Source: Cronobacter turicensis z3032 (lineage in GTDB: Bacteria > Pseudomonadota > Gammaproteobacteria > Enterobacterales > Enterobacteriaceae). From it: a DNA stretch of 64,000 nt. The notes under the pieces are model-generated. The model saw nothing but the letters and a program-made list of their open reading frames with translations. It made no database searches and was not told the DNA's origin. The position numbers and the translations under genes were made by a program. Numbering within the stretch: position 1 is the first letter of the stretch; each line of letters begins with the position of its first letter. Location: NCBI GenBank assembly GCA_000027065.2, contig FN543093.2, positions 3,042,074-3,106,073 on the forward strand. The letters run 5' to 3'. Positions 31,196 through 39,931 of the stretch are shown in pieces.

Positions 31196-31681
31196 TTACC
31201 GGGGCAGGAAACTTGACGAGCTTTGCAGATAGTCAAAAAACCATCTGATGATGAAACTGAACTGTGGGATGAGCTGCGACTTTTGCCAGTCCTCGCTTTT
31301 GGACAGGCCCGTGAAGGTATCAAGAAAGAACAGAATGGCGGCGACAATCAGCACGCCTCGCAAGGCGCCGAAACAGATCCCCAACACCCTGTCTGTACCC
31401 GACAGGCCGGTTTTCTCCACCAGCGCGCCAATCACATAGTTGACTATCGCACCGACGATAAGCGTCGCGATAAACAGCACCGCGATAGCAATCCCATTAC
31501 GTACCAGTTCGTCTTCAAAGCCGGTGAACCAGACTGCCAGGTAAGTGTAGTAATGACTGGCGACAAAGAAAGCGCAGCCCCAGGTGACCAGCGACAACGC
31601 CTCTCTCACGAAGCCGCGGATGAGGCTGACCAGGCACGAGAAACCCACTACTGCAATGATGGCGTAATCTATCCAGACCAT
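31196..31681 (-). CDS. cvpA: colicin V production protein CvpA
   Basis: Inner-membrane protein of 161 residues with four predicted helices (about residues 4-22, 28-50, 62-86 and 100-122). Needed for colicin V export in E. coli and linked to envelope and bile tolerance in other enterics; mechanism unclear. First gene of cvpA-purF-ubiX. Confidence 0.95.
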   Translation of the reverse strand: MVWIDYAIIAVVGFSCLVSLIRGFVREALSLVTWGCAFFVASHYYTYLAVWFTGFEDELVRNGIAIAVLFIATLIVGAIVNYVIGALVEKTGLSGTDRVLGICFGALRGVLIVAAILFFLDTFTGLSKSEDWQKSQLIPQFSFIIRWFFDYLQSSSSFLPR

Positions 31682-31739
31682 GAATGTGTCCCACGATAAA
31701 ACGCCCTGACATCCGGTTCGGGGCGCATTCTAACAGAAA

Positions 31740-31755
31740 AAGAAAACGTTTGCGT
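31740..31755 (-). promoter_or_regulatory. PurR box upstream of cvpA-purF
   Basis: ACGCAAACGTTTTCTT on the minus strand fits the PurR consensus (ANGCAANCGNTTNCNT) at every fixed position, 59 bases before the cvpA ATG. It indicates repression by PurR with hypoxanthine or guanine. Confidence 0.9.
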
Positions 31756-31778
31756 AGGGATTTCCTTTCCACGCGTTA

Positions 31779-31813
31779 ATAAAAAATGGCGTTGAAAAAA
31801 TCTTCAACGCCAT
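31779..31813 (-). terminator. Rho-independent terminator between dedD and cvpA
   Basis: On the minus strand ATGGCGTTGAA-loop-TTCAACGCCAT, an 11-pair perfect stem, is followed by TTTTTT. It ends the folC-dedD transcript and separates it from cvpA-purF. Confidence 0.92.
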
Positions 31814-31913
31814 CCGTCCGTTACGCCCGCGGGCGGTAAAAATGCGCCTGCTGCGGGCCGTCTGTGGCGCGATGCGGTTTCTCGGTGCGCCTGCGAAAAA
31901 GGCGCCGGACCGC

Positions 31914-32636
31914 TTAGTTCACGCTGTAATTCATTATCACGCCGTTCAGCCCCGACAGGCTATTCAGCTCGCCCAGCGACGATTTTAACTTATCTTTCGA
32001 CGCCTCCGGCCCTACCAGAATGCGGGTGATTTTCCCCTGCACCGGCGTGGACGGCGACGTATACGCCCGGTAACCCGCCGAGCGCAGTTTGCCGACTATT
32101 TCGTTCACTTTATCGGCATTTTTCAGCGCGCCGAGCTGCACGACATACGCCTTGCCCGCTGGCGGCGTTTGCGGTTTCTCCGGCGGCGTGGTTTTCGCAG
32201 GCGCTGGCGCTTCGGCCTCGCTCACCATCGCCAGCTGCTCGTCGGTTCTATCCCGCTGCGGCTTGTTCTGAGGCTTATCGGCAGCGCGCGTTTTCGCGGG
32301 CTCCGACGCCTTCGGCTTCGCAGGCGTCACCGGCACTTCATCAAGCTCCGCGCCGGTTTCGGCAGGCAGCCGCGTGGTATCGATGGAAGAAGTCGCCGCG
32401 TTACCGGCCCTCACCTCTTCCGCCGCGCCTTCCGGCGGCTGAGACGGCAACGCCTGCGTCGCGGCAGGCAGCATATCCGGCTCGTCGCGATCGCCAGGCT
32501 TCGGCACCAGCGGGATCGCCGCGAACTCATCCTGATAATGTTTTTTCTGGCCGTCCAGCAGCCCTGGCAGCACGATAACCCCCAGCGCCACCAGCACAAT
32601 CGTGCCGACTAATCGGTTCTGAAACTTACTCGCCAC
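31914..32636 (-). CDS. dedD: cell-division SPOR-domain protein DedD
   Basis: Septal-ring protein of 240 residues: one N-terminal membrane helix (about residues 9-26, LVGTIVLVALGVIVLPGLL), a long linker rich in Pro, Ala, Lys and Glu (about 45-155), and a C-terminal SPOR domain (about 163-238, KAYVVQLGALKNADKVNEIV) that binds denuded peptidoglycan at the septum. The start is GTG at 32636, overlapping the end of folC by 11 bases. It is longer than E. coli DedD (220), the difference lying in the linker. Confidence 0.95.
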   Translation of the reverse strand: MASKFQNRLVGTIVLVALGVIVLPGLLDGQKKHYQDEFAAIPLVPKPGDRDEPDMLPAATQALPSQPPEGAAEEVRAGNAATSSIDTTRLPAETGAELDEVPVTPAKPKASEPAKTRAADKPQNKPQRDRTDEQLAMVSEAEAPAPAKTTPPEKPQTPPAGKAYVVQLGALKNADKVNEIVGKLRSAGYRAYTSPSTPVQGKITRILVGPEASKDKLKSSLGELNSLSGLNGVIMNYSVN

Positions 32637-33894
32637 CTCGTCTCCCCGCGTCCATCTCTTCCATTACCTGTGCGACGGTATGAAACGACCCGCATACCAG
32701 TACCGTATCGGCAGGCTGCGCGTCGGCCAGCGCCGCATGCCAGGCCTGCGCCACGCTATCAAAGACAGCGCTGGCCTGCAGATGTTCCGCAAGCTCTTCG
32801 GCGCGGGCGCCGCGCGGCCCGTCCAGAGGGGCACAATACCAGCTATCCACGACCCTCTCCAGACAGGCGAGGGTGCCGGCGATATCTTTATCATGCAGCA
32901 TGCCGATAACCGCCAGTACGCGCCCGGCGGACGGCGACTGTTCGAGCCGCTGCGCCAGATACCCCGCCGCGTGCGGATTATGAGCGACATCCAGAATGAT
33001 GCGCGGGGCCTCGCTCACAATCTGGAAACGCCCCGGCAGCGTGGCGCGCGCAATGCCGTCGCGGTAAGCCTGCTCGCTAACCGCAAGGCCGCTTGCGCGA
33101 AGCGCGGCAAGCGCGGTCGCCGCGTTAGGCTGCGGCACCTGCGGCAGCGGGAGGTGAGTGAGTTCGCCATCGCCGTCGCTAAAGCGCCAGCCGTCACGAT
33201 CGGCCTCATAGCGCCAGGCGTCGTTCACGCGCAACAGCCGCGCGCCCTTCTCCCGCGCCACCTGCGCGATGGACTGCGGCATATCCGTCTCGCCCACCAC
33301 CGCCGGTTTGCCCGCCCGGAAAATACCGGCTTTCTCACGCCCAATGCTTTCGCGATCCGGCCCCAGCCAGTCGGTGTGATCGAGCGCAATGCTGGTGACC
33401 ACCGCCACATCGCAATCCACCAGGTTGGTGGCGTCCAGACGCCCGCCGAGCCCCACTTCGAGGATAACGACATCCAGCTGCGCCTCCTTAAAGAGCCACA
33501 GCGCGGATAGCGTGCCGTATTCGAAATAGGTAAGCGAAGTCTCGCCGCGCACGGCTTCTATCTTTGCAAACGCGGCGGTGTGCTGGCTTTCGGCCAGTTC
33601 TTCGCCCTGCACGCGCACGCGCTCGGTGTAGCGCACCAGATGCGGCGAGCTGTAAACGCCCACGCGAAATCCGGCGGCCATCAGCACCGCTTCGAGCGTG
33701 CGGCAGGTGGTGCCTTTGCCGTTGGTGCCCGCGACAGTGAAGACAAACGGCGCGGGTTTCACCACATCAAGCAATGCCGCCACGCGTGAGACGCGCTCAA
33801 GGCCCATGTCGATGGTTTTACCGTGCAGGTTTTCCAGATAAGAAAGCCACGTGGCCAGAGGCGACGTGGCTTGGGGAAGATGTTGCTTTTCCAT
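32626..33894 (-). CDS. folC: bifunctional dihydrofolate/folylpolyglutamate synthase
   Basis: Joins glutamate to dihydropteroate and then extends the folate polyglutamate tail. The 422-residue Mur-ligase-type protein shows the ATP loop GTNGKGTTCRTLE (about residues 53-65) and the family patterns LEVGLGGRLDATN and DHTDWLG. ATG at 33894 (MEKQHLPQATSPLATWL) is chosen by homology; the open frame runs 40 codons further upstream. It overlaps dedD. Confidence 0.96.
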   Translation of the reverse strand: MEKQHLPQATSPLATWLSYLENLHGKTIDMGLERVSRVAALLDVVKPAPFVFTVAGTNGKGTTCRTLEAVLMAAGFRVGVYSSPHLVRYTERVRVQGEELAESQHTAAFAKIEAVRGETSLTYFEYGTLSALWLFKEAQLDVVILEVGLGGRLDATNLVDCDVAVVTSIALDHTDWLGPDRESIGREKAGIFRAGKPAVVGETDMPQSIAQVAREKGARLLRVNDAWRYEADRDGWRFSDGDGELTHLPLPQVPQPNAATALAALRASGLAVSEQAYRDGIARATLPGRFQIVSEAPRIILDVAHNPHAAGYLAQRLEQSPSAGRVLAVIGMLHDKDIAGTLACLERVVDSWYCAPLDGPRGARAEELAEHLQASAVFDSVAQAWHAALADAQPADTVLVCGSFHTVAQVMEEMDAGRRGGE

Positions 33895-33920
33895 GGTGCC
33901 CGTATCCTGGTTACGGTTCA

Positions 33921-33956
33921 TAAACAAGAAGGGCAGCGCCTGGTGGCCCTGCCCTT
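33921..33956 (-). terminator. hairpin between accD and folC
   Basis: On the minus strand AAGGGCAG-12 base loop-CTGCCCTT then CTTGTTT. An eight-pair stem just after the accD stop; probably partial termination, since folC follows within 70 bases. Confidence 0.45.
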
Positions 33957-33964
33957 CATGACTA

Positions 33965-34885
33965 TCAGGCCTCTTGATCCTGCTCCGGCACCGGCGGCAC
34001 CACCACCGCTTCACGCGGCGCGTCCGGGCTTGGCGCCGGGAGGTTCATCAGCTTCGCCAGAATGCTGGCAAGCTTCAGGCGCAGCTCCGGACGACGCACG
34101 ATCATATCGATAGCGCCTTTTTCGATCAGGAACTCACTGCGCTGGAAGCCAGCCGGCAGTTTTTCACGCACGGTCTGCTCGATAACGCGCGGACCGGCGA
34201 AGCCGATCAGGGCTTTCGGCTCGGCGATGTTCAGATCGCCAAGCATCGCGAAGCTCGCGGAAACGCCGCCCATGGTCGGGTCGGTCAGCACGGAGATGTA
34301 CGGCAGTCCGCGCTCCTGCATTTTCGCCAGCGCAGCGGAGGTTTTCGCCATCTGCATCAGCGACATCAGCGCTTCCTGCATACGCGCGCCGCCGGAGGCG
34401 GAGAAGCAGATAAGCGGGCAGTTGTCTTCCAGCGCCTGCTCAACCGCACGCACGAAACGCGCGCCAACGACGGAGCCCATGGAGCCGCCCATAAAGGCGA
34501 ACTCAAACGCCGCCGCGACGATCGGCATACCGTGCAGGGTGCCTTTCATCACTACCAGCGCGTCTTTCTCGCCGGTTTCTTTCTGGGCGCTCGCCAGACG
34601 GTCCTTGTATTTTTTGGAATCACGGAACTTCAGCACATCTTTCGGCTCAAGCTCACTGCCCAGTTCCACCAGCGACCCTTCGTCTAACAGGCTGTGCAGA
34701 CGGTCGCGCGCCGCCATGCGCATGTGGTGATCGCATTTCGGGCAAACCTCAAGGTTACGCTCCAGTTCGGCGCGGTAGAGTACCTGGCCGCAGCTGTCGC
34801 ACTTGGTCCACACCCCTTCCGGGATGTTTGCCCTGCGAGTGGGAGTAATATTGCTTTTATTGAGAATTCGTTCAATCCAGCTCAT
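33965..34885 (-). CDS. accD: acetyl-CoA carboxylase carboxyltransferase beta subunit
   Basis: With AccA, transfers the carboxyl group from biotin to acetyl-CoA, giving malonyl-CoA for fatty-acid synthesis. The 306-residue protein carries the N-terminal four-Cys zinc finger (C29, C32, C48, C51) and the crotonase-fold carboxyltransferase core ([25 protein letters not shown]). ATG 34885 is chosen by homology. Its tail ends in a Pro- and acid-rich segment. Confidence 0.97.
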   Translation of the reverse strand: MSWIERILNKSNITPTRRANIPEGVWTKCDSCGQVLYRAELERNLEVCPKCDHHMRMAARDRLHSLLDEGSLVELGSELEPKDVLKFRDSKKYKDRLASAQKETGEKDALVVMKGTLHGMPIVAAAFEFAFMGGSMGSVVGARFVRAVEQALEDNCPLICFSASGGARMQEALMSLMQMAKTSAALAKMQERGLPYISVLTDPTMGGVSASFAMLGDLNIAEPKALIGFAGPRVIEQTVREKLPAGFQRSEFLIEKGAIDMIVRRPELRLKLASILAKLMNLPAPSPDAPREAVVVPPVPEQDQEA

Positions 34886-35035
34886 TGATAACCTTTCTGC
34901 CTGAACCTGGTCGATGCCAGTTTTTCTGTGGGGGCGCATAATGCCATTATTGCCTTCCACAGACCATAAATGGTGCTCATTAAACCATAACGGCCCGCGA
35001 CTTTGGATAAAAAAGTGGTCGAACCGCCAGAGGGC

Positions 35036-35695
35036 TTATTTTGTCTGGCGCGCCGCGGCGCGTTTATGACGCACCACTTCATACACGCCCGGCAATACCG
35101 AGAAGACAATAATGGCGACGATCAGCAACTTCAGATTGTCCTGAATAAACGGCATCGCGCCAAAGAAGTAGCCTGCGTAGGTAAACAGCAGAACCCACAA
35201 CAGCGCGCCCACGACGTTAAACAGAGCAAAATGACGGTAGGACATATGCCCCATCCCGGCGACGAACGGCGCGAAGGTGCGCACGATCGGCACGAAACGG
35301 GCGAGGATAATCGTTTTACCGCCGTGGCGCTCATAAAACGCATGCGTTTTATCAAGATAGCTCTGCCGGAAGATTTTTGAATCCGGGTTGCTGAACAGCC
35401 GCGCGCCAAAGAGTCGGCCTATAGTGTAGTTCACCGCGTCGCCGAGGATCGCGGCGATGACCATTAAAAGCGCCATCAGGTGCACATTGAGATCGTTGGA
35501 CGGCAGCGACGAGATAGCCCCCGCCACGAACAGCAGCGAATCGCCCGGCAGAAACGGCGTCACGACCAGCCCGGTTTCGCAAAACAGGATCAGGAACAGA
35601 ATCGCGTATACCCAGATCCCGTACTGTGCCACCAGTTCCGCCAGATGCACGTCGATATGTAAAATAAAATCAATCAGAAAGCGAATAATATCCAT
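35036..35695 (-). CDS. dedA: DedA-family membrane protein
   Basis: Inner-membrane protein of 219 residues with about five or six hydrophobic segments. DedA/SNARE-associated domain signatures are visible: [19 protein letters not shown] (about residues 38-56) and [23 protein letters not shown] (about 130-152). Members are needed for proton-motive-force and envelope homeostasis and are linked to undecaprenyl-phosphate or lipid flipping. The C-terminal tail is basic ([11 protein letters not shown]). It is 25 bases downstream of truA. Confidence 0.95.
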   Translation of the reverse strand: MDIIRFLIDFILHIDVHLAELVAQYGIWVYAILFLILFCETGLVVTPFLPGDSLLFVAGAISSLPSNDLNVHLMALLMVIAAILGDAVNYTIGRLFGARLFSNPDSKIFRQSYLDKTHAFYERHGGKTIILARFVPIVRTFAPFVAGMGHMSYRHFALFNVVGALLWVLLFTYAGYFFGAMPFIQDNLKLLIVAIIVFSVLPGVYEVVRHKRAAARQTK

Positions 35696-35720
35696 ACTGG
35701 TTCTTCTTCCCCGACTGCCG

Positions 35721-36533
35721 TCAGTCAGCTAAAAAAAGTGGGCCCATCGGCGGCTTCGGAAGCGCAAACTGCGCCGGATAATCCACCGACACCAGATACA
35801 GCCCTTCCGCTTTCGCCGTCGCTGCCGCGAGCGTTCTGTCCTTAGCCGCCAGCAGTTCTGCCATCCAGCTCTCCGGCTGGTTACCGCAGCCTATTTCCAT
35901 CAGGCTGCCAACGATATTGCGCACCATATGATGCACAAACGCGTTAGCCTTGATATCCACCACAATGTACGCCCCGAAGCGCTCAACGTTGATATGCATC
36001 AGGTTGCGCCAGGGCGTGCGGGACTGGCACTGCACCGCGCGAAACGAGGTAAAGTCGTTCTCGCCGATAAGGCACTGCGCCGCCCGGTGCATACGCTGTG
36101 CGTCCAGCGGCAGGTGGTAATGCGTCACCCCCTGCGAGAGCACCGCCGGCCGCAAACGGTGATTATAGATAACGTAGCGGTAACGGCGAGCCGTGGCGCT
36201 GAACCGGGCGTGGAACTCCGCGGGCACATCTTTAACCCAGCGCACCGCGATGTCACCAGGTAAATTCGCATTTACGCCCAGCGTCCAGGCGGCGTCCTTG
36301 CGCACAGCGGTGGTTTCAAAGTGCACCACCTGGCCGGTGGCGTGCACGCCCGCGTCGGTGCGGCCCGCGCAGAAGACGTTAACCGGCTCGTTCGCCACCT
36401 GCGAGAGCGCCTTTTCAAGCTTTTCCTGAACGCTGCGCACTTCCTGCTGACGCTGCCAGCCGTAATATTTACTGCCGTCGTACTCAATGCCGAGCGCGAT
36501 TTTCCTCACCGGCTTTTCCAGACCTTCCGACAT
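35721..36533 (-). CDS. truA: tRNA pseudouridine(38-40) synthase
   Basis: Modifies uridines 38-40 in the anticodon arm of many tRNAs. The 270-residue protein has the catalytic Asp60 in [19 protein letters not shown], plus RYRYVIYN and [15 protein letters not shown]. Its ATG overlaps the usg stop by one base (TGATG), so it is translationally coupled to usg. Confidence 0.97.
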   Translation of the reverse strand: MSEGLEKPVRKIALGIEYDGSKYYGWQRQQEVRSVQEKLEKALSQVANEPVNVFCAGRTDAGVHATGQVVHFETTAVRKDAAWTLGVNANLPGDIAVRWVKDVPAEFHARFSATARRYRYVIYNHRLRPAVLSQGVTHYHLPLDAQRMHRAAQCLIGENDFTSFRAVQCQSRTPWRNLMHINVERFGAYIVVDIKANAFVHHMVRNIVGSLMEIGCGNQPESWMAELLAAKDRTLAAATAKAEGLYLVSVDYPAQFALPKPPMGPLFLAD

Positions 36534-37546
36534 CAGTACACGTACTCCTGCAGCAGTTTCTCCGCGGTTTTGATGGCCATCAGCGCGCCGCCGAAGCGCA
36601 CGTTATCGGCGACCGACCAGAACTGGATCTGCTCCGGCATCCCGTAGTCGTTACGCACGCAGCCGATAGAGAGATGCACGCTGCCGGAGGCGTCGCCCAC
36701 CTGGGTCGGATAGTCATTCTCTTCCGACAGCGCGATATCCTGATCGCGCTCCAGCGCGTCGCGCGCCTCTTCCGCCGCGAGCGGTCGCAGCGCTTCGAAA
36801 TTCACGATCTGGGCGTGGCCGTAAAACACCGGCGCCTGCACGCTGGCCACGGAAATCATCAGCCCGTCGTCCTGCAACACTTTGCGCACTTCATCCACCA
36901 GACGGCGATCCTGGCGCACGCTGCCTTCGCGGTCCGGCAGCAGCGGCAACACGTTGAACGCCAACTGGCGGCCAAAGTGATCGTCGTCATCGACCGGCAT
37001 CCCGTTCAGCAGGCGCGCGCTCTGCCCCGCCAGCGCATCCACCGCCGCTTTGCCCTGGGCGGATGCCGCCAGCAGGTTCGTCACCTGAATACGCGACAGC
37101 CCGCCCGCTTCCATCAGCGGGCGCAGCGCCGTCAGGAGCTGGCTGGTCAGGCTGTCCGCCACCGCCACCACGTTACGGTTACGGTAATCGGCCAGCACAT
37201 ACGGGTTCACATCCGGCACCACCAGCGGCACGTCCGGCTCAAGCGCAAACAGGCCGCTGGAGTCGATAACCAGACAACCGGCGTTGGTCGCGTCATCAAC
37301 ATAGCGCGCGCTGGCCTCCGGGCCCGCGACGAAAAAGGCGAGCTGCGCCTGGGTCCAGTCGAAATTCTCAGCGTCCTGCACCTGCACGCTTTTACCGTTA
37401 AAGCGCAGCGTTTCGCCCGCGCTTTCGTTGCGCGCCAGCGCATAAAGGTCACCCACCGGGAACTGACGCTCGGCGAGTTGCTCAAGCAGGGCCTCTCCCA
37501 CGGCGCCCGTCGCGCCCAGTATGGCGATATTCCAGCCTTCAGACAT
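36533..37546 (-). CDS. usg: aspartate-semialdehyde dehydrogenase-like protein Usg
   Basis: A 337-residue homologue of aspartate-semialdehyde dehydrogenase ([17 protein letters not shown] near residues 8-24 binds the dinucleotide). The active-site Cys region differs from true Asd (here [16 protein letters not shown]), so catalytic activity is doubtful. Function unknown. It lies between pdxB and truA in a conserved order. Confidence 0.94.
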   Translation of the reverse strand: MSEGWNIAILGATGAVGEALLEQLAERQFPVGDLYALARNESAGETLRFNGKSVQVQDAENFDWTQAQLAFFVAGPEASARYVDDATNAGCLVIDSSGLFALEPDVPLVVPDVNPYVLADYRNRNVVAVADSLTSQLLTALRPLMEAGGLSRIQVTNLLAASAQGKAAVDALAGQSARLLNGMPVDDDDHFGRQLAFNVLPLLPDREGSVRQDRRLVDEVRKVLQDDGLMISVASVQAPVFYGHAQIVNFEALRPLAAEEARDALERDQDIALSEENDYPTQVGDASGSVHLSIGCVRNDYGMPEQIQFWSVADNVRFGGALMAIKTAEKLLQEYVY

Positions 37547-37562
37547 GGTGGTTTTACTCCAG

Positions 37563-37599
37563 AAAATAAAAATGCCTTCCCCGCCCGTTGTGCGGGGAA
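37563..37599 (-). terminator. terminator-like hairpin between pdxB and usg
   Basis: On the minus strand TTCCCCGC-7 base loop-GCGGGGAA then GGCATTTTTATTTT. It lies 16 bases after the pdxB stop and could reduce read-through into usg-truA. Confidence 0.55.
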
Positions 37600-37614
37600 T
37601 AAGAGAATCAGCGA

Positions 37615-38751
37615 TTAACGGATCGGATGATGGGTCGCGTTAAAACCCAGCTTTTGCAGCAGCGCGGCGGCGGCTTCGTCATCGCACTGCACATAGAGCG
37701 ACGACCATTCGCGGCGCTCCTGGTAATTTTTGCGAAGCTTATCAAACTCGCCCGGCACGCCCGCCACACGCCGAAGCGGGGCATCGTCGCGGCGCACATC
37801 ATACACCAGATGCACCAGCCGTTTCAGCGTCGCCTGATCGAGCGGCCCCTGGAGCGTCACGCGGCCGAATTCCGGCGGCGGCAGCAGTGTAGCCAGCGCC
37901 ACCTGCTGCGGTGAGCCGAGGAACTGACTGTACGCCTCAAACACCTGCGTGGTGCCGCGCGCTTTGCCTTCGAGCGTATAGCCCGCGATATGCGCGGTGC
38001 CAATATCAACGCGTTTTAAAAGCTCAACGTTCAGCGCAGGCTCCGGCTCCCAGACGTCCAGCACGACGCTGAGCGGCTGCCCCGCCTCAAGGCGCGCCAG
38101 CAGCGCGGCGTTATCGACCACCGGGCCGCGGCAGGCGTTAATCAGGATAGCCCCAGGCTTCAGGCGCGCGATCAGCGCCTCGTCGGCCAGATGCAGCGTT
38201 TTGTACGGCCCGTCTTTAAAGAGCGGGGTATGGAACGTGAGGATATCGGCCTCGCGCACCAGTTCGTCAAGCGGGCGGAAATCGCCGCAGTCGCCGCGAT
38301 CGGCACGCGGCGGATCGCACAGCAGCGTGCGCACGCCTAACGCCTCCAGGCGCGCCTGTAAGCGAGAACCGACGTTGCCTACGCCGACGATCCCGACGGT
38401 GCGGTCGGTGAGCGCAAAACCGTCGCGCTCGCCGAGCATCAGCAGCGCGGAAAAGACATACTCCACCACCGCAATCGCGTTGCAGCCAGGCGCGGCGGAA
38501 AACGCGACGCCCGCCTCGCGTAAATAGTCTTCATCAACGTGGTCGGTGCCCGCCGTGGCGGTACCGACAAACCGGATGTTTTTACCGTCCAGCAAATCGC
38601 GATTCACCTGCGTCACCGAGCGCACCATCAGGGCGTCGGCATCGCTCAGTTCCGCCTGCGGGATCGGGCGGCCCGGCACGGCCTGCACCTCGCCAAGACG
38701 GCTGAACAGCTCGCGTGCGTAAGGCATATTTTCATCAACGAGGATTTTCAC
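37615..38751 (-). CDS. pdxB: erythronate-4-phosphate dehydrogenase
   Basis: Second step of the DXP-dependent pyridoxal phosphate pathway. The 378-residue D-2-hydroxyacid dehydrogenase-type protein shows the NAD motif [13 protein letters not shown] (about residues 116-128), the catalytic Arg in [11 protein letters not shown], the Glu in VWEPEP and the His in TAHIAGYT. The C-terminal dimerisation domain is present. The start is GTG at 38751. Divergent from flk across 119 bases. Confidence 0.96.
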   Translation of the reverse strand: MKILVDENMPYARELFSRLGEVQAVPGRPIPQAELSDADALMVRSVTQVNRDLLDGKNIRFVGTATAGTDHVDEDYLREAGVAFSAAPGCNAIAVVEYVFSALLMLGERDGFALTDRTVGIVGVGNVGSRLQARLEALGVRTLLCDPPRADRGDCGDFRPLDELVREADILTFHTPLFKDGPYKTLHLADEALIARLKPGAILINACRGPVVDNAALLARLEAGQPLSVVLDVWEPEPALNVELLKRVDIGTAHIAGYTLEGKARGTTQVFEAYSQFLGSPQQVALATLLPPPEFGRVTLQGPLDQATLKRLVHLVYDVRRDDAPLRRVAGVPGEFDKLRKNYQERREWSSLYVQCDDEAAAALLQKLGFNATHHPIR

Positions 38752-38870
38752 GTTTCTCTACCTGTTTATGTGCGGGAGATAGCCGTTAAGTGTGCCATAA
38801 TCTCGCCGCCAGGCATACTTAACAGCGTGGTTAGTTTCGCGGCACTGTCCGGTCAGGTTAAGGATTATTG

Positions 38871-39878
38871 ATGATGCAACCCATTCATGGCGCCACGCCC
38901 CGCCCGGCGGGCGAGCCTCCCACATCGCCCCACTCCGCAGGCGAGCAGCCGCTTTCCACTCAGCAGCGCACGGTGCTGGAGCGGCTTATCACCCGCCTCG
39001 TGGCGCTGACCCAGCAGCAAAGCGCTGAAGTCTGGGCCGGTATGAAGCACGATCTGGGCCTAAAGAGCGATGCGCCGCTGCTCTCCCGCCACTTTCCCGC
39101 CGCGGAGCAAAACCTTAACCAGCGGTTAGGCCAGGCGCAGCAGTCCCACACGCAGCGCCAGGTGTTGTCGCAACTGACCGAGCTTCTGAGCGTCGGCAAC
39201 AACCGCCAGGCGGTGAGCGATTACATTCGCCAGCAGTTCGGCCACACCGCGCTGAACCAGCTTTCCGGCGAACAACTGAAAAGCGTGCTGACGCTGCTGC
39301 AAAACGCGCAGCTTAATATCCCGCAGCCGCAACAGCGCCCGGCGACAGATCGGCCGATGCAGCCTGCCGAGCACAATACCCTCAACCAGCAGGTGACCAA
39401 GCTTGCGGCCGCAACCGGCGAATCGCCGAAGCTTATCTGGCAGTCGATGCTGGAGCTTTCCGGCGTGAAAAGCGGCGAGCTGATCCCGGCGAAGCATTTC
39501 GCGGCGCTCTCCACCTGGCTTGTCGCGCGCCAGACGCTGGCCGACCAGCCCGCGCCGACGCTGCACAGCATTCAGGCCGCGCTGCGCCAGCCGCTGGAGT
39601 CGCGTGAATGGCAGGAGATAAGCGACTACGCGCAGCAGCGCTTCCAGGCGACGCCGCAAACGGTGCTAACCACCGCGCAGGTGCAGGATATTCTTAATCA
39701 GGTCTTTATTCGTCGCTCTGAAGGGTCGCCGGAAACGCTCGAAGTGCGCCATATTCAGCCTATCTACAGCCCGTTTATCGCGTTTTTCACCCAGCCGATG
39801 AAGCAGATTTCCGCCAAACCCGGCCTTGCGATGTTCCTGCTGGTGCTGGTTCTCCTTCTGCTCTGGCTGGTTATCTGA
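38871..39878 (+). CDS. flk: flagella biosynthesis regulator Flk
   Basis: Inner-membrane-anchored protein that couples flagellar hook-basal body and P/L ring assembly to export control (also called Div or RflH). The 335-residue protein is mostly soluble and Gln-rich, with a C-terminal membrane anchor (about residues 316-335, GLAMFLLVLVLLLLWLVI). The region PLLSRHFPAAEQNLNQRL near residue 64 is highly conserved. Two tandem ATGs (38871, 38874) follow AAGGA. The downstream terminator is shared with the convergent autotransporter. Confidence 0.93.
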   Translation: MMQPIHGATPRPAGEPPTSPHSAGEQPLSTQQRTVLERLITRLVALTQQQSAEVWAGMKHDLGLKSDAPLLSRHFPAAEQNLNQRLGQAQQSHTQRQVLSQLTELLSVGNNRQAVSDYIRQQFGHTALNQLSGEQLKSVLTLLQNAQLNIPQPQQRPATDRPMQPAEHNTLNQQVTKLAAATGESPKLIWQSMLELSGVKSGELIPAKHFAALSTWLVARQTLADQPAPTLHSIQAALRQPLESREWQEISDYAQQRFQATPQTVLTTAQVQDILNQVFIRRSEGSPETLEVRHIQPIYSPFIAFFTQPMKQISAKPGLAMFLLVLVLLLLWLVI

Positions 39879-39886
39879 CAGACAGC

Positions 39887-39915
39887 AAAAAGGCGTCTTT
39901 CGACGCCTTTTCTTT
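39887..39915. terminator. bidirectional terminator between flk and the autotransporter
   Basis: AAAAAGGCGTC-TTTC-GACGCCTTTTCTTTT: a strong stem flanked by A-run and T-run, so it can act on both converging transcripts. Confidence 0.9.
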
Positions 39916-39931
39916 TACTGCCATTCACGTA

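Noticed and set aside
36533..37546. usg as a true aspartate-semialdehyde dehydrogenase
   Set aside because: Length and position fit Usg, and the active-site Cys region of Asd is not conserved.
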